Below, in pieces: positions 9,380 through 18,726 of a stretch of DNA of 64,000 nucleotides (positions are counted from its first letter, which is position 1; each line of letters opens with the position of its first letter). The stretch spans positions 1 to 64,000 of the forward strand of contig DATHTE010000133.1 of the NCBI GenBank assembly GCA_035463475.1. The letters are read 5' to 3'. The DNA is from JACPDI01 sp035463475. GTDB taxonomy: Bacteria; Acidobacteriota; Vicinamibacteria; Vicinamibacterales; 2-12-FULL-66-21. The notes beneath the pieces are model-generated. The model ran no database searches and was not told the origin of the DNA. It worked only from the letters and a program-made list of their open reading frames with translations. A program made the position numbers and the translations under genes.

Positions 9380-9961
9380 TCACTTCGGCGGAATCGCGCC
9401 CCCTGCCGGCCAGTCCGTATCGCCAACCCGCGTAAGCGTCATCTCGAAGAACCGGACCGGCTCGCGACCAGGTGCGATGCGGTCCCCGACCTCGTGCCAC
9501 GTGCCGTTCTTCACCGTTGCGGTGTAGCGGATTGTCATCGGGCCAGCCGGAATCTCCCACGAGAATCCGTCGGCTTTCACCGTCACCGGAAAATCGCCGG
9601 AACGGCCCTGCGCGTACGAGCGCATGCTGTACGCCTGCTTGTCCGGATCGTACGAGATGATCGCGAGCGCGTTGAAGCTCACCGTGCCGTCCGCCTCGTA
9701 CCCGCGCCCTTCGATGACCTTGACCGACCCGTCCAGGAACGGCCCAATCCGCTCGGTCTGGGTCATGGTGTGCTTCCCCGTCTGGGTGTTCATGGATGCC
9801 GGCCCTCGCCAGGTGCCGTCCAGGAACGCGAGCCTGGCCATCGCTTCCTTCTGGGCCGCGATGCGTGGCTTCGGATCGGGAGGCGCCTGGGCGTCGAGCG
9901 ACGATGAGGCGAAGACGGCCACCACCGCGGCCGCTGTCAGCAGAAGTCGGGTTGTGAACAT
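9380..9961 (-). CDS. secreted DUF1579-like beta-barrel protein
   Basis: A 193-residue protein with a signal peptide (LLLTAAAVVAVFASSSLDAQA) followed by a lipocalin-like pattern: LAFLDGTWRGPASM at the start, alternating strands such as VSFNALAIISYDPDKQAYSMRSY, and a closing FFEMTLTRVG. This resembles DUF1579/THAP4-like small barrels that are common as secreted proteins in Acidobacteria and Proteobacteria and have no agreed function. Start chosen at ATG 9961 because it opens directly onto the signal peptide; an in-frame start 84 nt upstream adds a non-signal sequence. It lies 44 nt upstream of the arginase-family gene and may share its transcript. Confidence 0.7.
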   Translation of the reverse strand: MFTTRLLLTAAAVVAVFASSSLDAQAPPDPKPRIAAQKEAMARLAFLDGTWRGPASMNTQTGKHTMTQTERIGPFLDGSVKVIEGRGYEADGTVSFNALAIISYDPDKQAYSMRSYAQGRSGDFPVTVKADGFSWEIPAGPMTIRYTATVKNGTWHEVGDRIAPGREPVRFFEMTLTRVGDTDWPAGGAIPPK

Positions 9962-10043
9962 GGCGGGGAGTCTACAACGACCGGCAACCCTGGAGATGGA
10001 ATCCGGTGCCTGAACGCCATCGAGCGAAATGAGCGGAGCCACC

Positions 10044-10685
10044 ATGCGCCTTACAGCAAGTGCGGTACTGTGTGCGTTTCTGTTGGTGTTCGACCCGCGC
10101 GGCCTCGCGTGCGCGCAGTCGGGAAATCAGCCGCCGGCGCTGCTCCAGCGATCTCGTTGATATCTCTCCAGACTTCTACAGCTACACGAACGAGTACTAC
10201 GTCGCCGACGCGCTCGCCGACTTCGACACGGCCACCAGTACCGGTCGAGTCGTGTGGCAACGACACCACCGTTACCTCCGCCTGGCGTTCAACAACATGC
10301 TTGCAATCCTGCGGCCGTTCGAAGCAACGTCTTCCCGGAAATTTGCCCATGGTGCGCGCGCTCTTCATCGAGTACCCGGAAGATGCAGGCTCCTGGAAAC
10401 ACCATCGCCGCGGGACCGATTCCGTTGGTACTCGTTCGCGATGGCGCCGCGATTCCGCACATCGCGCTGGCGCCATCCACGTCGCAGATGGACTGGTCGA
10501 AGCTCGAGCTCGTCGTGTTCGCCGCGACGGCGCAGGCGGCGGACGCACTCGTCTACCTGCCATCGCGTCAGGCGCTGCAGCGGCTCTCGCTGACGCGAAG
10601 AGGCGGACGCTTCGGGCTGGCCAACGATCCGTTCCGCGGTTCGGTGTCGTGGACGATCCGCGGGTATGCCGATGCGAGGCGGTAG
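10044..10685 (+). pseudogene. frameshifted glycosidase remnant (GH31-like C-terminus)
   Basis: No single frame spans this stretch, but three coding-looking pieces follow each other. Frame A starts at ATG 10044 with a signal peptide (AVLCAFLLVF, ACAQS) and stops at TGA near 10157. Frame B runs about 10160-10330 with strong GC3 (DFYSYTNEYYVADALADFD). Frame C briefly gives LPMVRALFIEYPEDAG near 10345-10390, then the original frame resumes with PIPLVLVRDGAAIPHIALAP and a beta-rich end to TAG 10683-10685. The pairing of a PMVRALFIEYPED block with a later IPLxVRDGAAIP block is characteristic of GH31 alpha-glucosidase-type C-terminal regions. I infer a decayed, internally deleted glycosidase; assembly errors are an alternative for the frame changes. 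Confidence 0.5.
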
Positions 10686-10763
10686 TGAGGATCGGAACGC
10701 AGATTCGGATTCACCGTTCTTCGGCGTCCTCGTTCAATGTTCTGGGTTGCGAAGGGCGGGGCA

Positions 10764-10791
10764 CTCCGGGCGGACTGTCGTCCGCCCGGAG
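10764..10791. terminator. perfect 12-bp hairpin between convergent genes
   Basis: CTCCGGGCGGAC (10764-10775) is the exact reverse complement of 10780-10791, with a TGTC loop. It lies between the glycosidase remnant and the convergent glycine-zipper gene and can act as a two-way terminator. Its core GGCGGAC/GTCCGCC is shared with the palindromes at 37.75 and 46.33 kb. Confidence 0.65.
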
Positions 10792-10806
10792 CACTTCTCA
10801 AAGCCC

Positions 10807-11457
10807 TTACTCGTCGATCCGGATCGTCAGAGGCTGGGTGAGCCGCACCGCGAGCACCGCGCCCCGTCCCACTCGCACGTCCCGGCCGCGCGTCGTCAGG
10901 ACGACTGCCGTTCCTGCGCCGCCTCCAACTGCCGCGCCGATGCCCGCACCCTTCTTGCCGTCCACAAGCGCGCCAACGATGGCGCCGCCCGCGGCGGGAA
11001 TGCCGATCGTCGCCGCGTCTTTCTTCTTGCTGGCAGGAGCGACTGCCACCCACGGACGCGTGCGCATCGTGTAGGCCTCGGAGTCATTTGCGGGCACGAC
11101 ACGCGTAAAACGGACCGCCACGCGTCCGCGTCCTTTTACCTTCCCCGGCCGCCTGGCGTCCGACACGTAGCCGGACACGCGGCTCCCGGCGGGTAGAACA
11201 GTGCGCCCGCCGATGACGATGCTGCGCGCGAGCGTCGCGCTGACCGGATCTTCCACGCGCGAGAAGTCAGATCCGAACCCGCGCGTCACGCGAAGGCGCA
11301 GCACGGTGCCGGCTGGAATCGTCACCTCGCGCTCGAATCTCTCGACCTGCGACGAAGACGATGAGGACGCCGCTCTCGGGGCCGCAGCGTGAAACGGTGC
11401 GCTCAACGCCACAATTGCCCCGGAAAGCGCCGCCGTCCGAACGATGGGTCTCATCAT
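10807..11457 (-). CDS. secreted glycine-zipper protein with SH3-like/beta N-region
   Basis: A 216-residue exported protein of unknown function. Signal peptide MMRPIVRTAALSGAIVALSAPFHAAA, a Ser-rich linker, then a beta-rich part containing two IPAG/LPAG-type turns (VTIPAGTVLRLRVTRG, VLPAGSRVSGYV). Next comes a glycine-zipper segment at about 145-185 (GIPAAGGAIVGALVDGKKGAG, then AAVGGGAGTAVV) that could insert in a membrane, and a final strand RVGRGAVLAVRLTQPLTI. Several acidobacterial proteins share this plan. The start is ATG 11457: AGGAGG lies 6 nt before it, whereas the ATG at 11463 abuts the same AGGAGG with no spacing. Confidence 0.65.
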   Translation of the reverse strand: MMRPIVRTAALSGAIVALSAPFHAAAPRAASSSSSSQVERFEREVTIPAGTVLRLRVTRGFGSDFSRVEDPVSATLARSIVIGGRTVLPAGSRVSGYVSDARRPGKVKGRGRVAVRFTRVVPANDSEAYTMRTRPWVAVAPASKKKDAATIGIPAAGGAIVGALVDGKKGAGIGAAVGGGAGTAVVLTTRGRDVRVGRGAVLAVRLTQPLTIRIDE

Positions 11458-11668
11458 GGCCATCCTCCTGACGGGCGGAGGGGCAAGAGAGGTACCGCGG
11501 CGTGCGTGGATGGGGTGGTTGCCAGAAGTCATTTGTTCACCGCATTTGCGGACCGACGGCGAACGCGAACGGTGTCTGTACGGTTGTGCTTGCGGTGGGA
11601 TCCCGACTTGAAAAGCGGACACCCGAGCAGCAGCGTGCGCTGGGGTGGGCTCCTGCTGCCGTCCTCTC

Positions 11669-14600
11669 CTACGAGCCGGCTGAAAGCAGAACGGCGCTGA
11701 CAGCTTTCGCCTTCACGCGGTGAACCGCCAAGGCATACGCCTGCAACTGACGCTTGTAGCGTGCGACGGGCGTCCCCAGCGCGCTGTCAGTCTTGAAGTC
11801 CACCAGCACCGTGCGGGCGTCCTCTTCGAACATCAGGTCCACGACGCCGTCCACCAGTTCGCCGGCGTCGGTGCGAAGCATCACCGGAACTTCCCGCTGA
11901 AGCGCGCCGGCTTTGGCTGCGGTCCGCGCGCGCGACATCACCGGATGCGCCAGGATGCGCTCGACGACGGCTGGCGCGGCGGCGATCTCGGCTGGCGTGG
12001 AGCCGAGAATGCGGCCGTGCACTTCCGCGATGGCCCGAATGGCGTCGATGACGGCGTCCAGAGGTACGACCGAGAGCACCGAGTGCACCAGCGAACCGAA
12101 ATGAGCTCCAGACGGCCGGTCTGACGGAAGATCGACGTGGACCACTTCCACTTCCACGACTTCGTCCTTCGGCAATCCGGTGTCCGAACGCGCGGCCCAC
12201 GCAGTCGCGACGTGGACACGCATGCTCGGGTGCGAGCCGGCCTCGACCGCTGCCTCGCGCGAACGGCGCCAGGACTCGTAGGCAGCGAGCCCCTCGGCGA
12301 TGACTTCGGCGCTCGCTTCCTTGGTGATCAGCTCCGGACGCCGGATCCCTGACGAAGGCTCGACACCGAGAATCAGAGCCCGCGGGTCCCACCAGGCCAC
12401 CGTGTACCGATCCTTCCCCTCGCCGAACTCGTGGAGGCCGGGGGAGACAGTGTCGGCAGTCGCGGGATCGTCGTTCGGGCGTCCGAGGACGCTGTCCTTC
12501 GACTTGAACGGCGGGCAGCCTGGCGCGGCACGCTGCTCGCGGCGGTGCGCGGGCGACGGATAGATGGCGGGATTGAGTGGTCGGAGCCAGCCATCATCGA
12601 ACGGCTTGTCCCCCACGGCAGGCACGACGAGCAAATCGCGGGCGCGCGTCGCGGCGACGTAAGCGAGCCGCACGCCTTCGGCCTCGTCTCGCACCCGTTC
12701 GAGCGCCGCCTGCTCACGCAGCTCAAGCGGCATCCAGCCGGCCAGCTTCAGAACGCACAGGCGCGACACCGGTTCGATGTACCGATCCGGGTCGCGCTGC
12801 GCGAGCTTCGCCGTGATGTCCGCGAGGATGACGACCGGGAACTCGAGCCCCTTGGCCTTGTGCACCGTCATCAACCGCACGCCGCCGGTGCCCTCTTCGA
12901 TGACCGGGGCTTCCGCCGCCTGCGCCGACTCCGACTCCTCGCGAAGCCGCTCGACGAACCCGCGGAACGAGAGACCGCCTTCCAGCTCGTACTGACGCGC
13001 GAGCTCCGCTATCTGCAGCACGTTGGCGAGCACCTGCTCGCCGCGCGGCCGCAGGACGAGCGACACGTGCGCGCGCGTGACGTCGATCAGACGATGGACG
13101 GTGTCCGCGATCGGCCGATGGTTGCGGGCGATATGCAGCGCCCGCAGGAGCGAAAGCGACTCGGCGATTGGCTGAAGCCTCTCCGGGACCTCGAGGTCGG
13201 CATCCTGCCGAATCCAGGCCGCCACCGCCGACGAGAACGGATGAAAGTGGCCGAAACGGTGCCGCCACTCGAGCAACTCCTCGTCGCCGATGGCGAACAA
13301 CGGCCCGCGCAGCGTGGCAAAGACGGACAGTTCGTCGTCCGGCCATTCCACGGCGGCGAGCGCCGCCCGCATGTTCTCGACCTCCTCGCGGTCGTGGAAC
13401 GTGCGCCCTCCAACGAGCACGTGCGGGATCCCGCGCGCTTCCAGTCCCTCGACATACGGACGGGTCACGTCGTCTCCCCACGTGACGAAGCGGCGGAACA
13501 ACACGCAGATGTGGCGGGCAGCGATCGGCTCCGTCTCGTCCTCGGTGTCAGGCACCGAGACGCGCCAGCCACTCCTGTGGATCAACCAGTCGATATAGGC
13601 GGCGATGGCTGGAGGAAGCGACTTCTCGATGGCGTACTTCGCCACGTTTCTCTTCCCGTACGGCGACGGAACGGGCAGCGACACGAGCGCTGGCGCGGCA
13701 GGGAGATTGGGACGAGACGGCGTCAACGGAACGTACTCGGCCTGGAGTGCCTGACGATCGCCTGTCATCTCGGGCGCGAACGCCGCGTTGACGAGGTTCT
13801 GAATCGCACGCTGGGACCGGAAGCTGGTCGTCAGGTTCGCAGCCCGGGCTCCCTGCGCGAGGAGCAGATCGCGTACTTCGTAATACGTTTCGATATCGGC
13901 GCGGCGGAAGCGGTAGATGGACTGTTTCGGATCGGCGACGATGAAGAGCGCGCCGGGGCGGAGCCGGAGCTTCCGCCAATCCGGTTTTTCAGTGCTGCTC
14001 TTCGATGCGCGCCGGGACTCGTCGGCCGCGAGCAGGAAGATGATCTCGGCTTGAACGGGATCCGTGTCCTGGAACTCGTCCACGAAGATCCGCTTGAACC
14101 GGCCCTGAAACGTCCGGCGCACCTCCGGACTGTCATACAGCAGATTGCGAGCGCAGAGGAGCAGGTCAAGAAAGTCCACCGACCCGTCGCGCTCCTTCAG
14201 ATGTTCGTAGCGCTCCACTGCGCCGCGCAGCTCGGAGGCCAGCAGCGCCGCGAGGTCCGCATCCGCGCGCTGGCAAAATTCCCTGACGAGCTGAACGAAG
14301 CTGTCGCGAGCCGCAATCACTTCCGGGCGCGGCACACCCGACTTGTACACCGCCGCTCGGCCGACGCTGATGCGATCGAGCGACTCGTGAGCAAGATCGA
14401 CGAGCCTCGCTTCCCAACCGTCGTAATCCGTCACGCCGGAGGCCTGGTCTCTCGCGATCGCGTCACTCGCCTGCCGGACGGGACGAGTGCCTTCGTATAG
14501 GTAGTCTTTGTCCCACGAGGGCGATCGGGTCAGCGCGGCAAAGGCGTGGAGCTCACCAACGAGCTGGTCGATTTCCCGATCGCGGCTATATTCAGGCCGG

Positions 14601-15211
14601 CGCCATTCGCACGTGAAGTCCCGCCACTCCGCGAGTTTCCACGCCGCGCCCCTGAGACGATCGATCGGCGCGCTGGCGTCGTCGTCGGAGGAACTGCTCC
14701 GGAACGGTGACGCCGGCGTGCGTCGCAACGCCCGACGGATACCTTCCGGCGGGTTCACCAGCTGCTCCTGGAACCACAACATGAACGCACGGTCGAACAC
14801 GTCCTGCGACTGGCCCTCGGTCAGCGTGGTGAAGAGCGGGTCCAGCCGGGCCTCGACCGGACGCTCGCGAAGCAGGTCGGCGCAGAATCCGTGAATGGTG
14901 CTGACGTGCGCTTCCTCGAGGTGCGCCAGTGCATCGGTGAGACGCTGACGCTTGACACCCGACGCCCTGCTTCGCGCCTTTTCCAGCTGCTCGCGAACGC
15001 GCAGCTTCAGCTCGCCGGCGGCCTTCTCGGTAAAGGTGACCGCGACGATCTCGCGAATCTGCGCCACTCCTTCTTCAATGACCCGAACGATACGGTTCAC
15101 CAGCTGAGTCGTCTTGCCAGTGCCCGCGGCCGCCTCCACGAGGAAGGTAGAGTCGAGGTCGTTCAGAATGAGATCGCGGTGCAGCTGATCGTCGAGATGT
15201 CTTCGGGTCAT
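11669..15211 (-). CDS. addA: AddA-like UvrD/RecB-type helicase-nuclease
   Basis: An 1180-residue superfamily 1 helicase with a C-terminal nuclease, the motor subunit of an AddAB-type complex that resects double-strand breaks for RecA. Walker A is AAAGTGKTTQ (27-36); motif II region IFVDEFQDTDPVQAEI, motif III LFIVADPKQSIYRFRRAD, motif V VRLMTVHKAKGLEFPVVIL and motif VI RLAYVAATRARDLLVV are all readable in order. The PD-(D/E)xK nuclease is at the end (DGVVDLMFEEDARTVLVDFKTD, about 1121-1142). The length matches AddA (1150-1250). Its ATG overlaps the stop of the upstream addB-like gene (ATGA, 15208-15211), so the two are translationally coupled. Confidence 0.9.
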   Translation of the reverse strand: MTRRHLDDQLHRDLILNDLDSTFLVEAAAGTGKTTQLVNRIVRVIEEGVAQIREIVAVTFTEKAAGELKLRVREQLEKARSRASGVKRQRLTDALAHLEEAHVSTIHGFCADLLRERPVEARLDPLFTTLTEGQSQDVFDRAFMLWFQEQLVNPPEGIRRALRRTPASPFRSSSSDDDASAPIDRLRGAAWKLAEWRDFTCEWRRPEYSRDREIDQLVGELHAFAALTRSPSWDKDYLYEGTRPVRQASDAIARDQASGVTDYDGWEARLVDLAHESLDRISVGRAAVYKSGVPRPEVIAARDSFVQLVREFCQRADADLAALLASELRGAVERYEHLKERDGSVDFLDLLLCARNLLYDSPEVRRTFQGRFKRIFVDEFQDTDPVQAEIIFLLAADESRRASKSSTEKPDWRKLRLRPGALFIVADPKQSIYRFRRADIETYYEVRDLLLAQGARAANLTTSFRSQRAIQNLVNAAFAPEMTGDRQALQAEYVPLTPSRPNLPAAPALVSLPVPSPYGKRNVAKYAIEKSLPPAIAAYIDWLIHRSGWRVSVPDTEDETEPIAARHICVLFRRFVTWGDDVTRPYVEGLEARGIPHVLVGGRTFHDREEVENMRAALAAVEWPDDELSVFATLRGPLFAIGDEELLEWRHRFGHFHPFSSAVAAWIRQDADLEVPERLQPIAESLSLLRALHIARNHRPIADTVHRLIDVTRAHVSLVLRPRGEQVLANVLQIAELARQYELEGGLSFRGFVERLREESESAQAAEAPVIEEGTGGVRLMTVHKAKGLEFPVVILADITAKLAQRDPDRYIEPVSRLCVLKLAGWMPLELREQAALERVRDEAEGVRLAYVAATRARDLLVVPAVGDKPFDDGWLRPLNPAIYPSPAHRREQRAAPGCPPFKSKDSVLGRPNDDPATADTVSPGLHEFGEGKDRYTVAWWDPRALILGVEPSSGIRRPELITKEASAEVIAEGLAAYESWRRSREAAVEAGSHPSMRVHVATAWAARSDTGLPKDEVVEVEVVHVDLPSDRPSGAHFGSLVHSVLSVVPLDAVIDAIRAIAEVHGRILGSTPAEIAAAPAVVERILAHPVMSRARTAAKAGALQREVPVMLRTDAGELVDGVVDLMFEEDARTVLVDFKTDSALGTPVARYKRQLQAYALAVHRVKAKAVSAVLLSAGS

Positions 15212-18200
15212 GGCTTCTCCCTCAGCGCGATGAGGTCGGCCAGGCGCCCCGGGTGTTTTTTGGCGACGCGGCGTTCCTCGGCGGGGCCGCAGACCACGTG
15301 GAAGTCACACCAGTTGCATGCCCCTTCGCCCGGCGCCGCAACGAGAAAGCCCGTCTCGATCGCACGATCGATGATCTCGAGCACCTCCAGGGCAGAGCGA
15401 CGGTTCGCCTCGGAGAGCGGCACGTCGTGCGTGGAGAAATCGCCGGCGGAGGTGCAGTAGGAAAGCCGTCCAGCCAGCACCGGGTCCCCCAGCGCCAATT
15501 CCACCGCCAGGCCATAGAGAAGGGGCTGCAGCACGCGTCCGCCGCCGACCACCGTGCCCGGTTCCGAGCGGTTTCGCCCCGTCTTGTGATCCGTGATCCG
15601 GCGCTGGCGCGTGCCGCGTTTGCGCTCCACCAGGTCGACGGATCCCCGGAGGACGAACCGGCCGCCGACGGTGACGGGCTCCGCCCGGCTCTGCGGGTCG
15701 CGCCGATCGTGCCCGACGTCGCCAGCGGCACCGAGGCCGAAGGCGAACTCGAAGAACTCCGGATCAAAGTCGTCGGCTGTTTCAACCAGGCGGCGGACCC
15801 ATTCGAGCAGGTCGGAGCGGATGCTCTCGATTTCATCGCGCCACACGCGGTCGATTGCGGGGGCGAGCTCGTCCTCGAACTGGGCCGCAACCCGGTCGAT
15901 AGTCGCTGTCATCACGTTCAGAGCACGACCGAGGCGCTCCGGCGCGAGCGGCAGGTTTCCATCGGCCTGCAGCGTCCGGAACCACTCCGCCTGAACGCGA
16001 TGCACCAGGCTGCCCTTCGTCAGGGCATCGAGACGCTGCAGCGGAAGCGGGATCTCAAAGGGCTCCAGCCGGTGGATAGCCGACAGCAGGAACCGGTAAG
16101 GGCACTCGGCGAAGTTCTGCAGCGCAGAAAGCGAGTACGGGCGCGCCGTGAGGCGCTGCGACGCGAGGGCCTCCTTCACGTCTTTCGACGCGCGGATGAT
16201 TCCGTCCGATCTTCCCCACGCGTGCTGCCAGCGCTCCCATCGACTCGTGACCGACCGACGCAAGGTGTCACTGAGCTGGACGAGGTACCGTGCCCGGCCG
16301 ACTAGGCTGTTGATGTCGTCGGTCTTCAGCAGCGGCGCCAGCACCGCGAGATCGTGCTCGAAGTCGTCGAGCGCGGCATCGGGCGTGCCGGGCGCCGGCC
16401 ACGCCAGCGATGCATCGGTGGCGGCAGCCGCCAGCTGCCGCAATCTGTCCGGACCCATCACCTCGCCAGTGACGGCGCGCATCACTTCCAGCCCGTAGAA
16501 CGAAGGGACACGCTCCCTGGCCTCGGCCGAGTCCACTCGCGGGTAGGACACGTAGAGGCGTTCGGTCGCCGCACCAGAGGCCAGGCGCAGCAGCAATCGC
16601 TCCGTCGTGGCGCGATCCGTTTCAACGGCGAGACCCGCATGAAGCCCGCGGCGGACCTCGTCTACGAGCAGGGGGTCTTCGCGCAGGCGCTGCGGGAACA
16701 TGCGCTCAGCGAGCCCGGGGACGAAGACGACTCTGAAAGTGCGCGCGCGCGCCTGGTGCGGACTGCCGACGAACACGCGACCATACCGATGTCGAGGGGC
16801 CGGGGATTCGATCGCGAGCAACCGTTCGCTCAGGACGTGCACGACCTCGTCCAGCGGGACCGGTCCGATCGCGCTCATCGGGCGAAGGTCAGCAAGGACG
16901 CCCCTCACCTCCTCGGGCCGGCGAAGCACCCGAGGAGCCAGTCCGTCGAACAGCTGGAGCCAGTCGCCCCAGTTGGCGGCAGCCGGCCAGGACGCGAGCG
17001 TCTCGATCAAGGGCAGCGCGAACTCACGAAGACGGCGCAGGTTCTCCCGGTCGCGGACGATACGATCCAGCCTCGGATCGTCGGGGTCCTTGCCCTGAAG
17101 CTGCGCCGCGTTCAGCTGGTACTCGCGATCGAGCCCCTCGAGACGCCGCCGCCAACGGTCCGCACCCCCGATGACGGCGGACTCGACGAGGAGCCGCTCC
17201 CATTTCCACGGTGCACGAAGTGAACCGGCGATGACAGCGGCGTCGGTCGAGGAAGACTCTGCGTCGCCAGGATCCCAGCCCTCGTCAGCGGAGGAATTCT
17301 CTTCTTCCCCGTCGTCGGCTCTACGCGTGAACGCGGCGAGCACTTCATCGTCCGGGGCTGTGGATGGTGCGCCGGGGGCGGTCCTCCTCGAACTGACATC
17401 AAGGCGCGGGACCTGCGCGAGGGAGAGATATTCCGCGAAGCGCGAAGCGGACAGGTTCTCCGTGGCACACGCGAGGACGGCCAGAAAGGCTCGGCCTGCC
17501 GGGTGCGGGCGTCGAGTCCCCCGATCGAACCACGCCGGAACTCCCGCTCGCGCCAATGCGTGTTCGAGCTGCCCCTGGTAGCGCTGCGGCGCCCTCAGCA
17601 GGATCGCCATTTCGTCGAAGGGAACGCCCGCTCGCGCTTCAGCGAGAATGAACCGGGCGATCTCGACGCACTCCCTGCCCTCGCCTGGCGCCGAGAACCA
17701 TCTCACCTCGCCGGCAACTGACCGCTCCTTCGGCTGCGTTTCCGCGAAGAGATGGCGCCGGAGGTGCGTCAGGTCCGACTCACCGCTCTCGTCATCAAGG
17801 TGCTCGACCACGGTCAGGTTGCCGGCCGCGCGCAGCGATAGCTCGTCGCCGGCAGGAATCGTCATCAGAGAGGCAGGCGCGGCGGCCACCAGCGCCGAGA
17901 TGAATTCGCGCTCGGCCGGCGAGTCAGAGGCCACATCAAGCAGCAGGAGCGGTCGGCCAGACCATGCGCTGCGCCCGCGCCGGACTTCTTCAGTCGCCAC
18001 GCGGAACAGCTCGGCGCGGTCGGCCGCGGCGGCGCTCGCGAACTGAGCTTCGAAGTTGTCCAGGAGCGCCGCGAGATCGCCACCAACACGCGGCGCCCGG
18101 CGCACTCGTTCTGCACCGAGGAACGCCTCGCGCAGCTCGCGGAGCGTCGAGGCGAGCGCGCGCGGGAATCCCGGCGTGCCGACGACGGGCGTGAAGTAGT

Positions 18201-18558
18201 CGAGCGCGTCGGCCTTCGACGTTTCGAACGTCGCGCGCGCCGCGACGGCTTCCGTGCCGAGCGTGCTCGACGGGCCAACGCCGCGCAACACCAGAGGCGA
18301 CGCGGCAATCCTTGCCGCCAGCTGCGCAAGGCTGAAGCGATGCAGTCCCACGACCGCGCCCCTCCGCAGCGCGATCCGGCGAACGAAATCATCTGCGGCA
18401 CCGCGCGACGCCGCGACGACGAGGAGCTCGGTCGCCGGAGGTACGGCTTCTACGAATGCCTGCGCATGCCGGAGCCGGGCCGCAGCGAACGCTGAGGACA
18501 GCGCCCGGACGGACGCCGCCGGCGGCGGCGCCGATGAATGCGGATTGCTGCGAGGCAC
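15208..18558 (-). CDS. addB: AddB-like PD-(D/E)xK nuclease/inactive helicase subunit
   Basis: The 1116-residue partner of the downstream AddA-like protein. The C-terminal third holds an AddB-type nuclease: SALQNFAECPYRFLLSAIHR, then FVLRGSVDLVE followed by ITDHKTGRN, and an iron-sulfur-type cysteine set (the Cys of ECPYRF plus Cys1081, Cys1084 and Cys1090, spacing CxxCx5C). The N-terminal helicase-like half is degenerate: the position of the usual Walker A reads LLVVAASRGAAD, without GKT, so ATP binding here is doubtful. This fits the AddB variants in which only AddA drives unwinding. The start is GTG 18558, with AAGGTG about 10 nt upstream. Gene order is addB-addA with a 4-nt overlap. Confidence 0.85.
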   Translation of the reverse strand: MPRSNPHSSAPPPAASVRALSSAFAAARLRHAQAFVEAVPPATELLVVAASRGAADDFVRRIALRRGAVVGLHRFSLAQLAARIAASPLVLRGVGPSSTLGTEAVAARATFETSKADALDYFTPVVGTPGFPRALASTLRELREAFLGAERVRRAPRVGGDLAALLDNFEAQFASAAAADRAELFRVATEEVRRGRSAWSGRPLLLLDVASDSPAEREFISALVAAAPASLMTIPAGDELSLRAAGNLTVVEHLDDESGESDLTHLRRHLFAETQPKERSVAGEVRWFSAPGEGRECVEIARFILAEARAGVPFDEMAILLRAPQRYQGQLEHALARAGVPAWFDRGTRRPHPAGRAFLAVLACATENLSASRFAEYLSLAQVPRLDVSSRRTAPGAPSTAPDDEVLAAFTRRADDGEEENSSADEGWDPGDAESSSTDAAVIAGSLRAPWKWERLLVESAVIGGADRWRRRLEGLDREYQLNAAQLQGKDPDDPRLDRIVRDRENLRRLREFALPLIETLASWPAAANWGDWLQLFDGLAPRVLRRPEEVRGVLADLRPMSAIGPVPLDEVVHVLSERLLAIESPAPRHRYGRVFVGSPHQARARTFRVVFVPGLAERMFPQRLREDPLLVDEVRRGLHAGLAVETDRATTERLLLRLASGAATERLYVSYPRVDSAEARERVPSFYGLEVMRAVTGEVMGPDRLRQLAAAATDASLAWPAPGTPDAALDDFEHDLAVLAPLLKTDDINSLVGRARYLVQLSDTLRRSVTSRWERWQHAWGRSDGIIRASKDVKEALASQRLTARPYSLSALQNFAECPYRFLLSAIHRLEPFEIPLPLQRLDALTKGSLVHRVQAEWFRTLQADGNLPLAPERLGRALNVMTATIDRVAAQFEDELAPAIDRVWRDEIESIRSDLLEWVRRLVETADDFDPEFFEFAFGLGAAGDVGHDRRDPQSRAEPVTVGGRFVLRGSVDLVERKRGTRQRRITDHKTGRNRSEPGTVVGGGRVLQPLLYGLAVELALGDPVLAGRLSYCTSAGDFSTHDVPLSEANRRSALEVLEIIDRAIETGFLVAAPGEGACNWCDFHVVCGPAEERRVAKKHPGRLADLIALREKP

Positions 18559-18726
18559 AGCCGCACCTTCAGCAACGCGCGAAATGTGAGAGGGATTGGA
18601 GCTTCTGGCGGGTCTTCATTCGTCACCTCCCCGGGTGGTCGTGCCGGGAAAACGCGTCAAACGGCGGCGCGACACCGCCGTGAATGCGCAGAGCCTAGCA
18701 TCGCGGTGCTGGATCGTCAATGTCGA

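Noticed and set aside
10070..11074. 334-codon plus-strand frame over the glycosidase remnant and the glycine-zipper gene
   Set aside because: Only a short central piece looks coding; the rest is antisense to the well-supported glycine-zipper gene and crosses a terminator hairpin.
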